64,000 bases of DNA from Chaetoderma sp. LZ-2023a (GCA_034401795.1 CM067373.1:37607443-37671442); one strand, 5' to 3'; counted from the stretch's first letter, positions 34,582 to 45,363 are shown. Numbers and translations are program-made. Notes: generated by a model from the letters alone, not told the origin.

Positions 34582-34795
34582 GACTTTAATCCTCAAATCT
34601 GGTCATGAAAATATAGAACATGTCAATTTAGAGAACAAGAGAACTCATTTTGAAATTTTACCACTGGGATGACTGGCTTGCTTATCGAGCTGGCCATTCC
34701 AGTGGTATTTTCAAAAACAATCTACTGTTGTTATGCAGACATACATTCCACAAGACCACTGGCGGTTTTTGTCCGACTTGAGTCTTAAATGGCTA
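34582..34795. mobile_element. Palindromic TTAA MITE copy next to an exon
   Basis: The core ACCACTGGGATGACTGGCTT is mirrored. It lies about 55 bp from the proposed exon end at 34851, so it nearly touches coding sequence. Confidence 0.7.
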
Positions 34796-34850
34796 GGTGA
34801 GTAAATACAATACAAACATGTTTCATTGAGTGGCACATCTGTAAAACCAC

Positions 34851-35005
34851 CGCTGGATGTGATACTCGAGTTTGACGATGATGAAGACGAAGATGAGGAG
34901 GAGGTCTCTTTTCCATCACCAGGTTCTCGGACATAACTCGTACTCGGTGACCCCTCCTTTTGAGGCACGATGTTTTTATGAAGCTGAATTTCCACATTCT
35001 TAACA
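34851..35005 (-). CDS. BIRC6: BIRC6 exon: VKNVEIQLHKNIV, 3' border uncertain
   Basis: It starts after TTTTCAG with T completing an AGT codon left by the exon at 36250-36392, then VKNVEIQLHKNIVPQKEGSP and a Ser run encoded by TCN codons. This region of BIRC6 is poorly conserved, so support comes from the open frame, the acceptor and correct phase. Several GT donors could close the exon; AGCG/GTGGTT at 34850 keeps the phase 1 needed by the exon at 33237, but CAT/GTTTGT or TT/GTATTT nearer 34810-34820 are possible. Confidence 0.6.
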
Positions 35006-35299
35006 CTGAAAATGTCATACAGTAAATTATATTTATTACATGCTATAAGATAAATTTGAATTATACTAATTATATTGAAAGCAATTTTCAATCAAATGGT
35101 TTTCAAAATATCTGCTCGTTTACATAGGCTGAGTTTCTCGGGCTTAACAACAAGATCGTCGCCTAGCATGTTGTAATACGCCCTTCTTTTAAGGCGATTA
35201 CTGACAACTATGGACAGATCTCAGCGAAAAAGAAATTGTGACACTTGATTTCCACCTAATATGTTCACTGGAAAAAGAATGTTAAATGTAGGTCCAAAA

Positions 35300-35600
35300 C
35301 TGAGATTTGTCCCGGACACAAGTTTTGACAAATTTGAAACTTTTCATGGGTGATAACTCTCGCAAATATAGGTGGTTATTGTCCACTAGAAAAATTTCCA
35401 ATATAGATTCAAAACTCTGAGATCATGCCAGAACAAGAAATCTTTGATATAATCTAAACTTTCCAGGGGGGGAGGTAACTCCCGCAGATATGAACAGATT
35501 GCGGTGAAACGACATCATGACACTTCGTCTCGATTTAATATGCACTATAAAAAAATTGAAATGTATGTTTAAATTTCTTTGAGATCTGGCTCGGGCATGA
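35300..35600. repeat. Imperfect ~120-bp tandem units
   Basis: GGTGATAACTCTCGCAAATA and GGAGGTAACTCCCGCAGATA phrases repeat with GACACTT...TTTCC(A/T)...ATATG(T/C). Related sequence lies at 10085-10240 and 25980-26100. Confidence 0.55.
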
Positions 35601-35617
35601 ATTTGCTACATGTAACA

Positions 35618-35910
35618 AACCAAGTAACATTTATTTATTAACACTATCATTGTGGCAAAGAACTAATAATTTTAAGCTATGTTCTTAAAATTATCAGTTC
35701 ATTGCCACAATCCTAATGTTAATAAATAGATGTTACTGGGTTAGATAGCTTGCAGTATGCGTTGTAAGATAAAAAGTATATCTGTATGTTACATGTAATT
35801 ATAAACCTTTTCTGTTACAAAGTATACTGCAAGCTATCTAACCCAGTAACATTTATTTATTAACATTTTGATTGTGGCAAAGAACTAATAATTTTAGAGC
35901 TATGCTAGCG
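35618..35910. repeat. Compound foldback repeat
   Basis: The arm GTAACATTTATTTATTAACA...GTGGCAAAGAACTAATAATT (35624-35674) is followed by its inversion (35676-35735), then GTTACTGGGTTAGATAGCTT, whose inversion lies at 35825-35850. The first arm then recurs at 35847-35900. Three copies of one arm lie in alternating orientation. Confidence 0.75.
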
Positions 35911-35954
35911 TGTTTGCTCTATAAAGAGAGAAATGGAGGGATTCAATTTGTCAC

Positions 35955-36120
35955 TCATGTTTCTGACTGGCTCGGATATCGAACCAGTCATTTCAGTGGT
36001 AAATTTTTAAAAATTGCTTTCTCTTGGCCTTTAATGGACATTCCACAAGACCAGAGGCCGTTTTTGGCTGGCATGTGGGTTAAATTTAAGATTAATTTTA
36101 TTAACCCGTAAATGTTAAAG
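35955..36120. mobile_element. Palindromic MITE copy
   Basis: Core CTGACTGGCTCGGATATCGA with mirror; right side GGTTAAATTTAAG and AATGTTAAAGGGTTA. Confidence 0.65.
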
Positions 36121-36249
36121 GGTTATTGTGCACACAAAGAGGGCCAAGCTTAGATAGAAATTGGTCACATTGAAATCCTCATATCTCATGAGCTGCAAAT
36201 AGATCCGTCATTCTCTCTATGTTCTGATTGGTCTATATGATGCTTGTAC

Positions 36250-36392
36250 CTCTTAATTATGCCTCCATTTTGACAGTCCTGTTGGTATTGATCAGCTGTT
36301 TTTAAAGGAGATAGACAGCTATCATCATTCTCAATACCCAGTTTGCTCGATATCACCGTGTCAGTGGGATCAATGTTGAACTGACAGCATTT
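36250..36392 (-). CDS. BIRC6: BIRC6 exon: acidic linker (KCCQFNIDPTD)
   Basis: It follows the acceptor CCCAAACAG in phase 0 and reads KCCQFNIDPTDTVISSKLGI, then ENDDSCLSPLKTADQ and CQNGGIIKR. It corresponds by position to the acidic Ser/Asp-rich stretch after the propeller in human BIRC6, which is weakly conserved. Donor AAGAG/GTACAA leaves two bases, completed by T of the exon at 35005. Support is by order, phase and splice sites rather than close sequence match. Confidence 0.6.
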
Positions 36393-36767
36393 CTGTTTGG
36401 GAAAAAATGTCCATATATAAACATATGTAATTAAGACTACGGTAAATTCCATGAATCAAGGTATTAACATTTACACTGTAGAGAGTCCAGTACAGGAAAC
36501 AATCGACTATAACGCTGTATAAAATGTGCTTAGAGCGAGCTATGGATACAACTTAATCATTAACAGCGATGTAACTTATATATGGTCATAACAAGAGCTC
36601 CAAGGTGGCTGTATCACTCACCTAGAACATTGGCATTTCAAGTACAAAGGCACTGTACTACATTTAGCACCATATAAATTCTTTGCTGGGAATGCAATAA
36701 TTTGGGTTAGAAATTTTAGATTGAGAAGCAGAAATTGTGACCTGGTGGTGTAGGCGTAGTGCTTTAA

Positions 36768-36930
36768 CACTTTAATTTTGAAAATTTATCACTGGAATCA
36801 CTGGCTCGATTATCGAGCCAGTCATCCAGTTGTAAATTTTCAAAAATTGTATTCTCTTGTCCTGTAAATGGACATTCCATGAAAGCATTTAACAGAGGCC
36901 GGTTTAGGCTGGCATGACCATTAAAAGGTT
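36768..36930. mobile_element. Palindromic TTAA MITE copy
   Basis: Core TATCACTGGAATCACTGGCT with mirror, right end GCATGACCATTAAAAGGTTA. Confidence 0.75.
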
Positions 36931-37275
36931 ACACGATTTTCCGGACATCTTCAGAAATTCAATATGGTTTACCAATAAAAATTTTCTAAGTCTTTTCTTT
37001 CTTTAAAATCATCTAAGTGATAAATGAGATGTAATGAAGGCCATTTGAGGTAGCAATCTAAAATAGTTATCTAGTCAAACAACTGAAGCCAATCATAACA
37101 GTTATACCAGCCTTAATAACGCAAACATATTTCTGTTTGCTGAACAACTTGTGATTACATGATGTCTTAAGCATTTTGATTGGTTTATTGAGCCAAAACA
37201 CAGCCATGCGACCGAAATACATTTAGCGAATAGAAAAACATTTGTACTACTGAACCCAAGGCAGAACTCACACAC

Positions 37276-37311
37276 ATTTACGATACTTTCCTGACCCAGC
37301 TGGATTTTCAA
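37276..37311 (-). CDS. BIRC6: BIRC6 micro-exon LKIQLGQESIVN
   Basis: A 36-nt candidate exon between AG at 37312-37313 and GTGTGT at 37274-37275, phase 0 on both sides. LKIQLGQESIV aligns with human LKFEINAYDPAIV, which directly follows WDVSKLMKVH in BIRC6; here the upstream exon ends WDTSHLLR. Small size and a weak acceptor (GTAAGAG) keep the confidence moderate. Confidence 0.55.
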
Positions 37312-37769
37312 CTCTTACAGACAATGAGAAGCACCACAGTAGCAGACCAAGAGAAAGTACATGTTAAAAGGATCTCTGCAAAATTTGTAAAATGGAAAAA
37401 AGCCTCTCCTTTTGAATAATGTTTTATTTGGGCACATTTCTGTTTCTCAAAACAACTTAGGAGGTAATTCAAGATAAAAAAGATGTTTTTATCTGTGTGA
37501 CAACGTTATATGCCTAGTACTCTAAGCATTACACATAGTGAGGCAACATCATATATTATAGGCATATATTACATCATTTTAAGTGTATCCCGCAAAAGAG
37601 ACAGGGGCAGAGTGCTTTTTTTAAAACACGTTTATTCGAAATAGATACAAACTTCCTTTTTGGAGCACATTTTTGGGTCTTTTTCTGCCTAACATTTCGA
37701 CCAGGCCGGTGTCAGATCTGAAAAATACACGCTTAAACCTTTACCTCTCCGATTTGTTGAAGAATCTTC

Positions 37770-37860
37770 TCATAAAAATGTCCATTTGCAGACCAAGAGA
37801 TTATTCCAGAAAATGTATCACTTCCAGCAGTAAATTAAAAAAAATAGATTATATTCTGGA
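37770..37860. mobile_element. Partial palindromic MITE next to an exon
   Basis: AATGTCCATTTGCAGACCAAGAGA followed by a decayed AATGTATCACTTCCAG core; one arm only, ending about 30 bp from the BIRC6 exon at 37891. Confidence 0.5.
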
Positions 37861-37890
37861 CCGAAGCCACGATTGCAGGATGATACTCAC

Positions 37891-37986
37891 TCTGAGTAGA
37901 TGACTTGTATCCCAGATGACAACATTACCATTCAATGTAGATGTAGCTAGGAAATGGTCAACTGTAGTTTGACTGACACAGGCAAT
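37891..37986 (-). CDS. BIRC6: BIRC6 exon: WD-repeat strand (GNVVIWDTSHLL)
   Basis: A 96-nt, 32-codon exon, phase 0/0. It reads IACVSQTTVDHFLATSTLNG then NVVIWDTSHLLR, matching human ISCFGSGSCPHFLAAATKRG KICIWDVSKLM. The IWD triplet is the end of a WD40-type blade of the N-terminal propeller. Acceptor TTGATAG, donor AGA/GTGAGT. Confidence 0.92.
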
Positions 37987-38007
37987 CTATCAAGAAAAAC
38001 AGGACAG

Positions 38008-38180
38008 TTAACGTTTTAATGATCAATATTGCTCAAGAAAATCTATAGTTTTACTTAATCAATTACCATTTGCCACCCAAGAGAATATTTTTGAAAATTT
38101 ACCACTGGAATGGCTGGTTCGCTTAATAAATCAGCCATTGCAGGGGGATTTTCAAAAATAGTCTTCTCATGGTACTTGGT
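38008..38180. mobile_element. Palindromic TTAA MITE copy
   Basis: TTAACGTTTTAATGATCAAT at the left, core TACCACTGGAATGGCTGGTT and partial mirror. It begins 22 bp upstream (minus sense) of the BIRC6 exon start at 37986, close to the branch point. Confidence 0.7.
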
Positions 38181-38499
38181 GGCTGCATGCAAGTGGACTA
38201 TCAAACTGTCAATATGGTGTTTTTCACAGACGATGCCATTTCTCAATGGCCTGTTTCCAACAAGGAACTAGATGAAGCCTATACATAAACAAATTCTTCA
38301 GGCCATATCTAGGCTGGTTCTTATTTCTAGTCTATTTGCGCCATGACAGATAACGTTCTCAGTTTGTACACTGCCACCAATTTATGCTCCTGGGTGGGGA
38401 GAAGCAAGGAGTGAAGGAGATTGTCCATGATTCGAACGACGGTGAGATAGTCCACCACTAAGGCGCGAACGTGGTTCTCCGCGTACACCAATCAGACTT

Positions 38500-38662
38500 T
38501 AAAGAGCAAACTATTTTTTTAAATTTACCACTGGAATTACTGGCTCGATAACCGAGCCAGTCATTCCATTGGCAGATTTTTAAAAATAGCCTTCTCTTGG
38601 TCTGCAAATGGACATTCACTAAGCAAGACTTTCTTGAGCAAATTTGGGCAATGAAGCGTTAC
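38500..38662. mobile_element. Palindromic MITE copy
   Basis: Core TACCACTGGAATTACTGGCT ... CCGAGCCAGTCATTCCATTG and one long arm; it ends about 27 bp from the BIRC6 exon end at 38689. Confidence 0.75.
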
Positions 38663-38688
38663 GGGTAACTGTTTGAAGAATACCTTAC

Positions 38689-38738
38689 CTTGTCACTGGC
38701 ATCACCATGAAGTGAAGAGGGTTGAGTGGCATAGGTGA
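38689..38738 (-). CDS. BIRC6: BIRC6 exon VTYATQPSSLHGDASDK
   Basis: A 50-nt exon; TC completes GTC (Val) after the G left by the BIR exon at 41987. It reads VTYATQPSSLHGDASDK against human VTLATSPAQFPCTDGTDR. Acceptor TGTTTCAG and donor AAG/GTAAGG are both strong, phases 1 then 0. Confidence 0.9.
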
Positions 38739-39099
38739 CTGAAACACAGAGAATAGAATGAAACATTTAAACATTAACACAAACACAGAATTGCCAGATT
38801 ATAAAACAAAAAACAATAGGCTTCTTCCTAGACTCATGGCCAACATGTTCAGTCTTACCAATGTACTTCAAGCTAAAGCTAAGTTATCAAAGGAAAACCC
38901 AAATCTGCACACACGGACATACACATCGTCAGCAAGATGGACGGATGGACTGACGCAAAGATCATTTGCTTCTTCCGAAATTCATACATGTCATAACAAC
39001 ATTTGAGATGACATTAATATCCCTTCAAATCTATGTTGCATCTCCACAGAATGTGTTATGTGCTAAAAATTACAAAGCACTATGTGGATTTCAGATCTC

Positions 39100-39800
39100 T
39101 CACACAACTTACCAAATTTCTACCCCAACCCCTTGTGCATCCGGATGATATAGGTACACGTTAGCATGCTTCCAAGTTTAATCACAATAGAGAAACAATC
39201 ATGAGATGTAACAGTAAAACCCAAAGCCATCGTGTGATCACAATGTTATAATTAATGCAGATTCATAACAGCATAGGCAACCACTTATCCAAGGTTAGTT
39301 CCAATAAGTCTTACCAAGCCAACACGATTTGCAAAGTTATCATACATTAGATTGGACAGTTGATGACACGCCATCACAAACCATCACATTTACTGATTTG
39401 AACTTTTGATACCACCCACAATCCCTCTGGGGTGGAGCCAAATGTAAATGTTGTCTTGTACAGCTGTACATTTGTACTCGCAATTATACGGTTAAGTCAC
39501 ATACCGAATTTGGCTGAATCACGACGAACAGTTTCGTAGTAGTTGTGTTACAATCAATTTCCATGTACGACGCACGCACATGGGCAGGACGACCTAATCC
39601 TGAGTTTTCGAAGTGTGGGGATAAACCCCCCAAAAATGTGCATGCAGACACATGTTGCCTGGTACCGAGGCAGATGGACGGACTTAAGAAATAATCAGCT
39701 TCTTCCTAGCCCGATGACCAACCTACCTACATGTACAAGCTTTCATCAATATATTCAATGTAGAAGCTACATTATCAAAAACAAAAATCTAAAATCAAGT
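39100..39800 (-). other. BIRC6 intron with a diverged copy of the 130-bp repeat
   Basis: 39355-39560 (GACACGCCATCACAAACC, GGGGTGGAGCCAAATGTAAA, GTTACAATCAATTTCC) matches the repeat units at 59815-61060. No gene. Confidence 0.55.
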
Positions 39801-39805
39801 GAAGT

Positions 39806-40715
39806 ATTATGTGTAGTAGTTTCACATGCTAGTTACATGTAGTAGATTCACATGCTAGTCACATGTAGTAGATTCACATGCTAGTCACATGTAGTAGATT
39901 CACATGCTAGTCACATGTAGTAGATTCACATGCTAGTCACATGTAGTAGATTCACATGCTAGTCACATGTAGTAGATTCACATGCAGTCATGTGTAGTAA
40001 ATTCACACGTTAGTCACATGTAGTAGATTCACACAGCAGTTACATGTAGTAGATTCACATGCTAGTCACATGTAGTAGATTCACATGCAGTCATGTGTAG
40101 TAAATTCACATGCTAGTCACATGTAGTAGATTCACACAGCAGTTACATGTAGTAGATTCACATGCTAGTCACATGTAGTAGATTCACATGATAGTCACAT
40201 GTAGTAGATTCACATGATAGTCACATGTAGTAGATTCACACAGCAGTTACATGTAGTAGATTCACATGATAGTCACATGTAGTAGATTCACACAGCAGTT
40301 ACATGTAGTAGATTCACATGCTAGTCACATGTAGTAGGTTCACATGATAGTCACATGTAGTAGATTCACATAGCAGTTACATGTAGTAGATTCACATGCT
40401 AGTTACATGTAGTAGTAGTAGTAGTAGTAGTACCACATTCTAGTCACATGTATTAGATTCACATGCTAGTCATGTGTACTAGTAGATTCACATGCTAGTC
40501 ACGTCACCACATGTAGCAGATTCACATGCAGTAGATGCCCATGCAGTCACATGTAGTAGATTCACATGTATTCAAGTGTAGTAGATTCACATGCAGTCGT
40601 GTGTAGTAAATTCACATGCAGTCACGTGACCATAGTAGTCACATTCCAGTTACGTGTAGTAGATCACATGCAGTCACATGTAGTAGATTTACATGCTAGT
40701 CACATCTAGTAGATT
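39806..40715. repeat. 26-bp minisatellite array
   Basis: About 35 units built on GTAGATTCACATGCTAGTCA plus CATGTA, with variants (CACAGCAGTTACATG; CATGCAGTCATGTG; ATGATAGTC) interleaved in higher-order patterns. It contains one GTAGTAGTAGTAGTAGTA expansion at about 40410. It lies in the intron between the second BIR exon and the VTYATQ exon. Confidence 0.95.
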
Positions 40716-41986
40716 CAATTGATTCTTGACCATCTTTTTCTGAGTTGGAAACTTGCAATTCCTTATGTAATCATTCAGTCCAAACACTTGGTTCCAGTAC
40801 ATGTAGCATTCAATCCTATGCTAAATCTCCATCTTCACCTTGGTCCTGTGACCTGTCATATCTGTCTGGGGGGCATTTTCCATCTGATATACCTCCCACA
40901 GATCGGCCGTAAGGTAACAATCGATACCTCTTCAGTTCTCTGGATAGGCTTTGGACAGCACTGATAGAGCAGTATCAGCAATGCATTTACTGGCTTTAAA
41001 TACCTTGCAGACTTCAGAATTTTGTACATTCAAATAAGTGACAATTTCTTTTGCAAATGTTGAATACCGGCTTGATAGAATTTTCTAATTCGCAGTAACA
41101 CCGTCTTTTTCTGAAACTTTCTTCTTCCCTAGTTGCTTACGTGTATCTTCTTCCAATAGCTGTGATGTCAAGCTGGTCCTAAACAATGGTAACATCAATT
41201 AACTGGCCCTATCTATCTTTCACATCATATTTTCAATAGGTGTGTACGATACATGTATCTAATTCATGAGAATAGAAAATTAGATTTAAAGGCACAAACA
41301 TTAGCTCAAATCGCATGCAGCTAAAGAAGACACTGATTTTTGTAATTATCAAAATATCTCAAAATATAGGAAATTTATATAGATATTTAAAAAAAATTGA
41401 TTTAGTTTTAAAATTTTCTAGAAATCAGCAGGATAACACAACCCTAGTCAATGTCTTGAACTTGAATTTGAAATGAATTCAGGCAGGTACGCTAAAATTA
41501 TTAAGCGGAGAGCAAATATTTAACGATTTTTCAGGAAATCAATGGGAATATTTCTGGTGATTACAGGTAGATTGCGGCAATATGCAATCCCAGCCAACGT
41601 ATGATGGAGAGATGTGTAGTTTTGTAATTTGAACTGAATACACGCAGGCTAACTGAAGTTGTTGAGCGGAATCCAAATATCTTATATTTGAAGAAATCAA
41701 AGGGCAATTACTATTATGATTACATCCGGGTGCCGGACAAACTGAATTTCAGTCACGGTCTCATGCGCATGGATATATTTGTGAAATTCTAACTGAATAT
41801 ATGCAGGCTAACTGAAGTTATCAAGCATAAACCAAATGGGGTCGCATGGATGCATGGGAATTGTTTCTATAGGCCTAGTAAACTAATAAAGCGATTTAAA
41901 CTGTAACTACTAGTACTATATGTAGAATTATAATTATAAGAATGTTTATGTGGGGGAGAGTGGGTGGGGTGGGGAATTTTTCCTAC
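40716..41986 (-). other. BIRC6 intron, nothing recognised
   Basis: 41450-41850 holds a weak ~130-bp repeated theme (GCAGGCTAACTGAAGTTGTT, GCAGGCTAACTGAAGTTATC). No gene. Confidence 0.4.
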
Positions 41987-42060
41987 CTGATAGCGGGACA
42001 TTCTGTGTGTGCTCTCCCTTCACAAATGGACATGATGGTGAATGTCTCTCATGCTCAGAC
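41987..42060 (-). CDS. BIRC6: BIRC6 exon: second half of the BIR domain
   Basis: A 74-nt exon reading (W)SEHERHSPSCPFVKGEHTQ then NVPLS, nearly identical to human SEHERHSPNCPFVKGEHTQN. It supplies the His and last Cys of the BIR zinc site. Together with the exon at 43567 the pattern C-x2-C-x6-W-x3-D-x5-H-x6-C is complete. Its G completes the TGG Trp codon begun upstream, and its last G starts the Val codon of the next exon. The BIR domain binds IAP-binding motifs of SMAC and caspases. Confidence 0.97.
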
Positions 42061-42497
42061 CTGCAACAGTCAAATGTGGACACTCTCAGGCTATAACAGG
42101 AAATCTCAATGAATCACTGACTTGCAATGATGCAAAAGTGGATAAAAGTCATTGTGATTGATGCTGAATAGGTCCATTGGAAATGAATTAAGTAAAGTTC
42201 ACATTCCCTTTGAGGAGTCTTAATGCTTGGCTCTGTCGTCGGGTTAATGCACTACACACTAAGTAGCCCTGTCAATGCCCTATGGGTCCATTAACAATTG
42301 CATGATTAAGGGACTCAAAAAGATTCGCTATCCATACAGACAACAGACAGCAGTGTTAGCGTTATCATATGAATCTTTAAGTGTCTAAGCACTGGCCTGT
42401 TCTCATCAGAGCTTGCTTGTCTCCAGGCTTCAAAGCTGCCTCATCTTCTGACAAATTATCTTCACTTTCACTTTTCCAGTAAAACTTGTTGGTCAAC

Positions 42498-42721
42498 CCT
42501 GTAACCCTCAAATTTGGTCAAGAAAATTTTCTGATAGAAAATGTCCATTTCAAGACCATGAGAAGGCTATTTTTGAAAATTTACCACCGGAATGACTGGC
42601 TCGGTTATCGGTCATTCAAGTAGTAAATTTTCTAAGAGTTTTCTCTTGGTGTGCAAAGTGGACATTTCTCAAGACCGCTGCACAAGCCATTTTTGGCTGA
42701 TATTAGTGTTAAAGGGTTAAT
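42498..42721. mobile_element. Palindromic TTAA MITE copy
   Basis: Left GTAACCCTCAAATTTGGTCA, core ACCACCGGAATGACTGGCTC, right GTGTTAAAGGGTTAA. Confidence 0.8.
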
Positions 42722-42831
42722 ACAAGAGTGAAGATGATATCAATGAATCAGTCTAAAATAATATGTTTAATAGGAAGACAGATAGGATCTAATTCAACGG
42801 AAAATCACATCATAAGAATCCCTACTAAGAC

Positions 42832-43055
42832 ATTAACTCATTAATAATCAAATTTGGTTCAGAAAATCAAAATATTTGCTACGGTAATGTAATATACATT
42901 TGCAGGTCAAGAGAAGACTATTTTTGAAAGTTCACCATTGGAATGACTGGCTCAGCTATCGAGCCAGTCAATTTACTGGCTTGGTTATCGAGCCAGTCAT
43001 TCCAGTGGTAAATTTGCAAAAATTCTCTTGGCGTGCAAATGTAAAAACCTCATGT
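42832..43055. mobile_element. Palindromic MITE copy with duplicated hairpin core
   Basis: The core reads GGAATGACTGGCTCAGCTAT ... CGAGCCAGTCAATTTACTGGCT ... CGAGCCAGTCATTCCAGTGG in sequence, so the central inverted pair was duplicated within the element. Confidence 0.8.
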
Positions 43056-43566
43056 AACCATTTCATAGATATTCTGCGCGAGGATGGCCAGCCAACTCCA
43101 CTCAAGGATGGTCCATACTTTAACTATTGGGAGTCATGCCAAAAATGTTCCTTGAAGAGTTCTCTCCCTTTAGCGGCCTATGTTATTCTGGCTTATTTAT
43201 GCAGTGAAATATATATCATCATTCTATGCGTTACCATTATTTTAGGAAGATTGGCAGCTTGCCTATCCATCGGCTGTTGTAGACTCGCTGATTCATCAAG
43301 ATTTAAAAATGGATTATGACATACAAGTAACGTTGTCCAATACCCCATTGGAAATGAATTTGCCGTACTCGGCCAGATTTAATTTAATTGAATGTAAATT
43401 ATATTTCCATATTATGAGAAGTGGCACATTTATGCAAAGCTATGATAAATTTATGCAAAAGTATGTAAGATTAATTCCCTCCACACAGGACATTTCAAGG
43501 AATAAGTACAGGCATGAGAGAAAAGTATTTACAAATTAGGTTTATAAATGTAGCTTGAAGTCATAC

Positions 43567-43695
43567 CACGGTTCATCTGTAGGCTCCCAGCACATAAGAC
43601 ACACAATACACGTGAAACACATTGCACGGTCATCACCTAGAGAGTTTGGCTGATGGTAGAAGCCAGCTTGAGCCATAGGTTCTGGCAAAGCCCAT
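43567..43695 (-). CDS. BIRC6: BIRC6 exon: first half of the BIR domain
   Basis: A 129-nt exon reading WALPEPMAQAGFYHQP then GDDRAMCFTCIVCLMCWEPT and DEPW. Human BIRC6 has WAQPDPMAQAGFYHQP and DDRAMCFTCSVCLVCWEPTDEPW. It holds the first two zinc-binding Cys (CFTC) and the Trp and Asp of the BIR signature. Starts with one base completing a Lys codon (AA from the exon at 44433), ends with TG of Trp before GTATGA. The intron between the two BIR exons is about 1.5 kb with two palindromic MITEs. Confidence 0.97.
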
Positions 43696-43849
43696 CTAGA
43701 AAGAAAAACTAATTGTATTAGAATAAAAGACCAGCCAGGCAGCTATACATGTAACAGACTCGGTATTAAATTCTAGTGATACACTGCACACATATATCAC
43801 TATCTGGCTAGCTACTTACAATTACGGTCTATTAGCCACCACAAAATTC

Positions 43850-44040
43850 CATTGGATATATATTACGAACCCACACCTGTGATAGCCTCACCAGCAAAGT
43901 AGGATTTTGTGTCCTGCGGCATTGGTCTGGTAGTAAGCTTAGTGAGGTATGATGCTAGGCACTTTCACCAGCTGTGGGTTCAATTCCACATCTAAGCTAA
44001 TACTGCAATGCCACAAATCCCTGTATAATCTAGAACTTGT
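43850..44040. repeat. Possible tRNA-derived SINE
   Basis: The plus strand has a B-box-like GTGGGTTCAATTCC at 43976-43989 and, about 50 bp upstream, an A-box-like ATTGGTCTGGTAGTAAGC. No poly-A or simple-repeat tail is evident. Promoter boxes alone do not prove a SINE. Confidence 0.35.
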
Positions 44041-44279
44041 TAACTCTTAAACGCTCATATCACCCATAAACGGTTTCTGTGGTGGTCATGAGAAATGTCT
44101 ATTTGCAGACAAAGAGAAGACTATTTTTGAAAATTTGCCACTGGAATGACTGGCTCGATAATCGAGCCAGTCATTCCAGTGGTAAATTTTCTAAAAACCG
44201 TCTTCTCTTGGTCTGTAAATAAGCATTTTCTATGAGAAAATTGAAATTTTCCTGAACAAATTCGAAGGTTAAAGGGTTA
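44040..44279. mobile_element. Palindromic TTAA MITE copy, well preserved
   Basis: Left TTAACTCTTAAACGCTCATA, perfect core GCCACTGGAATGACTGGCTC/GATAATC with full mirror GAGCCAGTCATTCCAGTGG, right GAAGGTTAAAGGGTTA. Outer arms differ (GGCC-type left, TTTCTATGAGAAAATT right), inner arms match. Confidence 0.85.
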
Positions 44280-44432
44280 GGATACGGAACTGTTGCTATA
44301 TAATATCCAAATGGTATAAATATGTTACAAGACGTGTCTTTCCTTGGTAGGGCAATAATGACTGTCAATCAAATTGATCTCAAAACACATAGCAGCTTTT
44401 CATTAGCTCCTATACTAATTACAAAGTCTTAC

Positions 44433-44695
44433 TTATAACTCATATGAGGCCATTTGCTAAACGTTTCACGCCGCGCTGCTTCACTGTACATCTGAGCTCT
44501 GTCAACCTGCTGCTGGCCAGAGGACATCAATGAGTTATCTCCTCTATTATTCAGCAGGTAACTAAGACGATCAGCAACTGCAGATGATATAGAAAGACCG
44601 GGGCTATGTTGCTTCAATCTCTTCATCTCCATAACCAGATTGGTGCAGACATTTTTTAGAGCACAGTGTGGCAACTTCAGCGTAACAGTTGACCA
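44433..44695 (-). CDS. BIRC6: BIRC6 exon: DRLSYLL ... MYSEAARRETFSKWPHMSY
   Basis: A 263-nt exon beginning WSTVTLKLPHCALKNVCTNL, then LKQHSPGLSISSAVADRLSY and VDRAQMYSEAARRETFSKWP HMSY. Human BIRC6 has WATVTFHLPHHVLKSIASAI, VMDRLSYLLPSAR and SLMYSEANRRETFTSWPHVGYR. RRETF-x2-WP is the start of the BIR domain. Acceptor TTATAG/TGG, donor TATAA/GTAAGA; phase 0 in, two bases out, completed at 43695. Confidence 0.97.
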
Positions 44696-44861
44696 CTATA
44701 AAATGTAAATGTATATATATAATTATATCTAAATACTTTAAGATAAATTAACTTACACGTCCACATACACATGCACTTTGTGAAGAATTCAGGCAGTCCA
44801 TAGGACAGTTATAAAGTTATACATATGGTCACACTTGCTCTAACAACAATAATATTAACAA

Positions 44862-45065
44862 TTAACTCCTTAATGGTTAGGCCGGTCAAAACCAGCCTCT
44901 GCAGTGGTCCTGAGGAATATCCATTTGCAGGCCAAGATTAAGAAGCCTTTTTGCAAATTTACTGGTGGTATCAAGGATAACTGAGGTTCAACAATAGTCT
45001 TCTCGGCCTGCAAAAGGATAGTGAGTAAGCAGAGTTTGTCTATCACATTTGCCTATTAAAAGGTT
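44862..45065. mobile_element. Palindromic TTAA MITE copy, core lost
   Basis: Left TTAACTCCTTAATGGTTAGG, right CCTATTAAAAGGTTAA; central palindrome mostly deleted. Confidence 0.65.
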
Positions 45066-45363
45066 AAGCAGATCCACAAACAACCCATAGAGACGTGTCA
45101 GCTAACGATGGCACATCATTAGTGGAAACAAGGCAGCAATATCTTCCAATCCAAATATCTTCAAAATATTCAACACAACATTTTTTGTTTTGGAAACATG
45201 TTAAGTTATTTCTGATCTGCACTATAACAGATGGCATAATTTAGTTATTTTTAAATTTATACTACATATACCTACTGTAATTTATATAGAATTACAGCTA
45301 TAACATGAACTTATTGTGTATCTTTAATGATACAAAACTCTGATGAGTATATTATTGACTAAC

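Noticed and set aside
36186-36249. Extension of the BIRC6 exon to the TGA-containing frame end
   Set aside because: The in-phase donor at 36249 lets the reading continue to the next exon; extension would end the protein early.
39806-40715. Long array of ~26-bp repeats as a possible CRISPR or centromeric satellite
   Set aside because: Contiguous variant units, no spacers, under 1 kb, inside an intron: an ordinary minisatellite.
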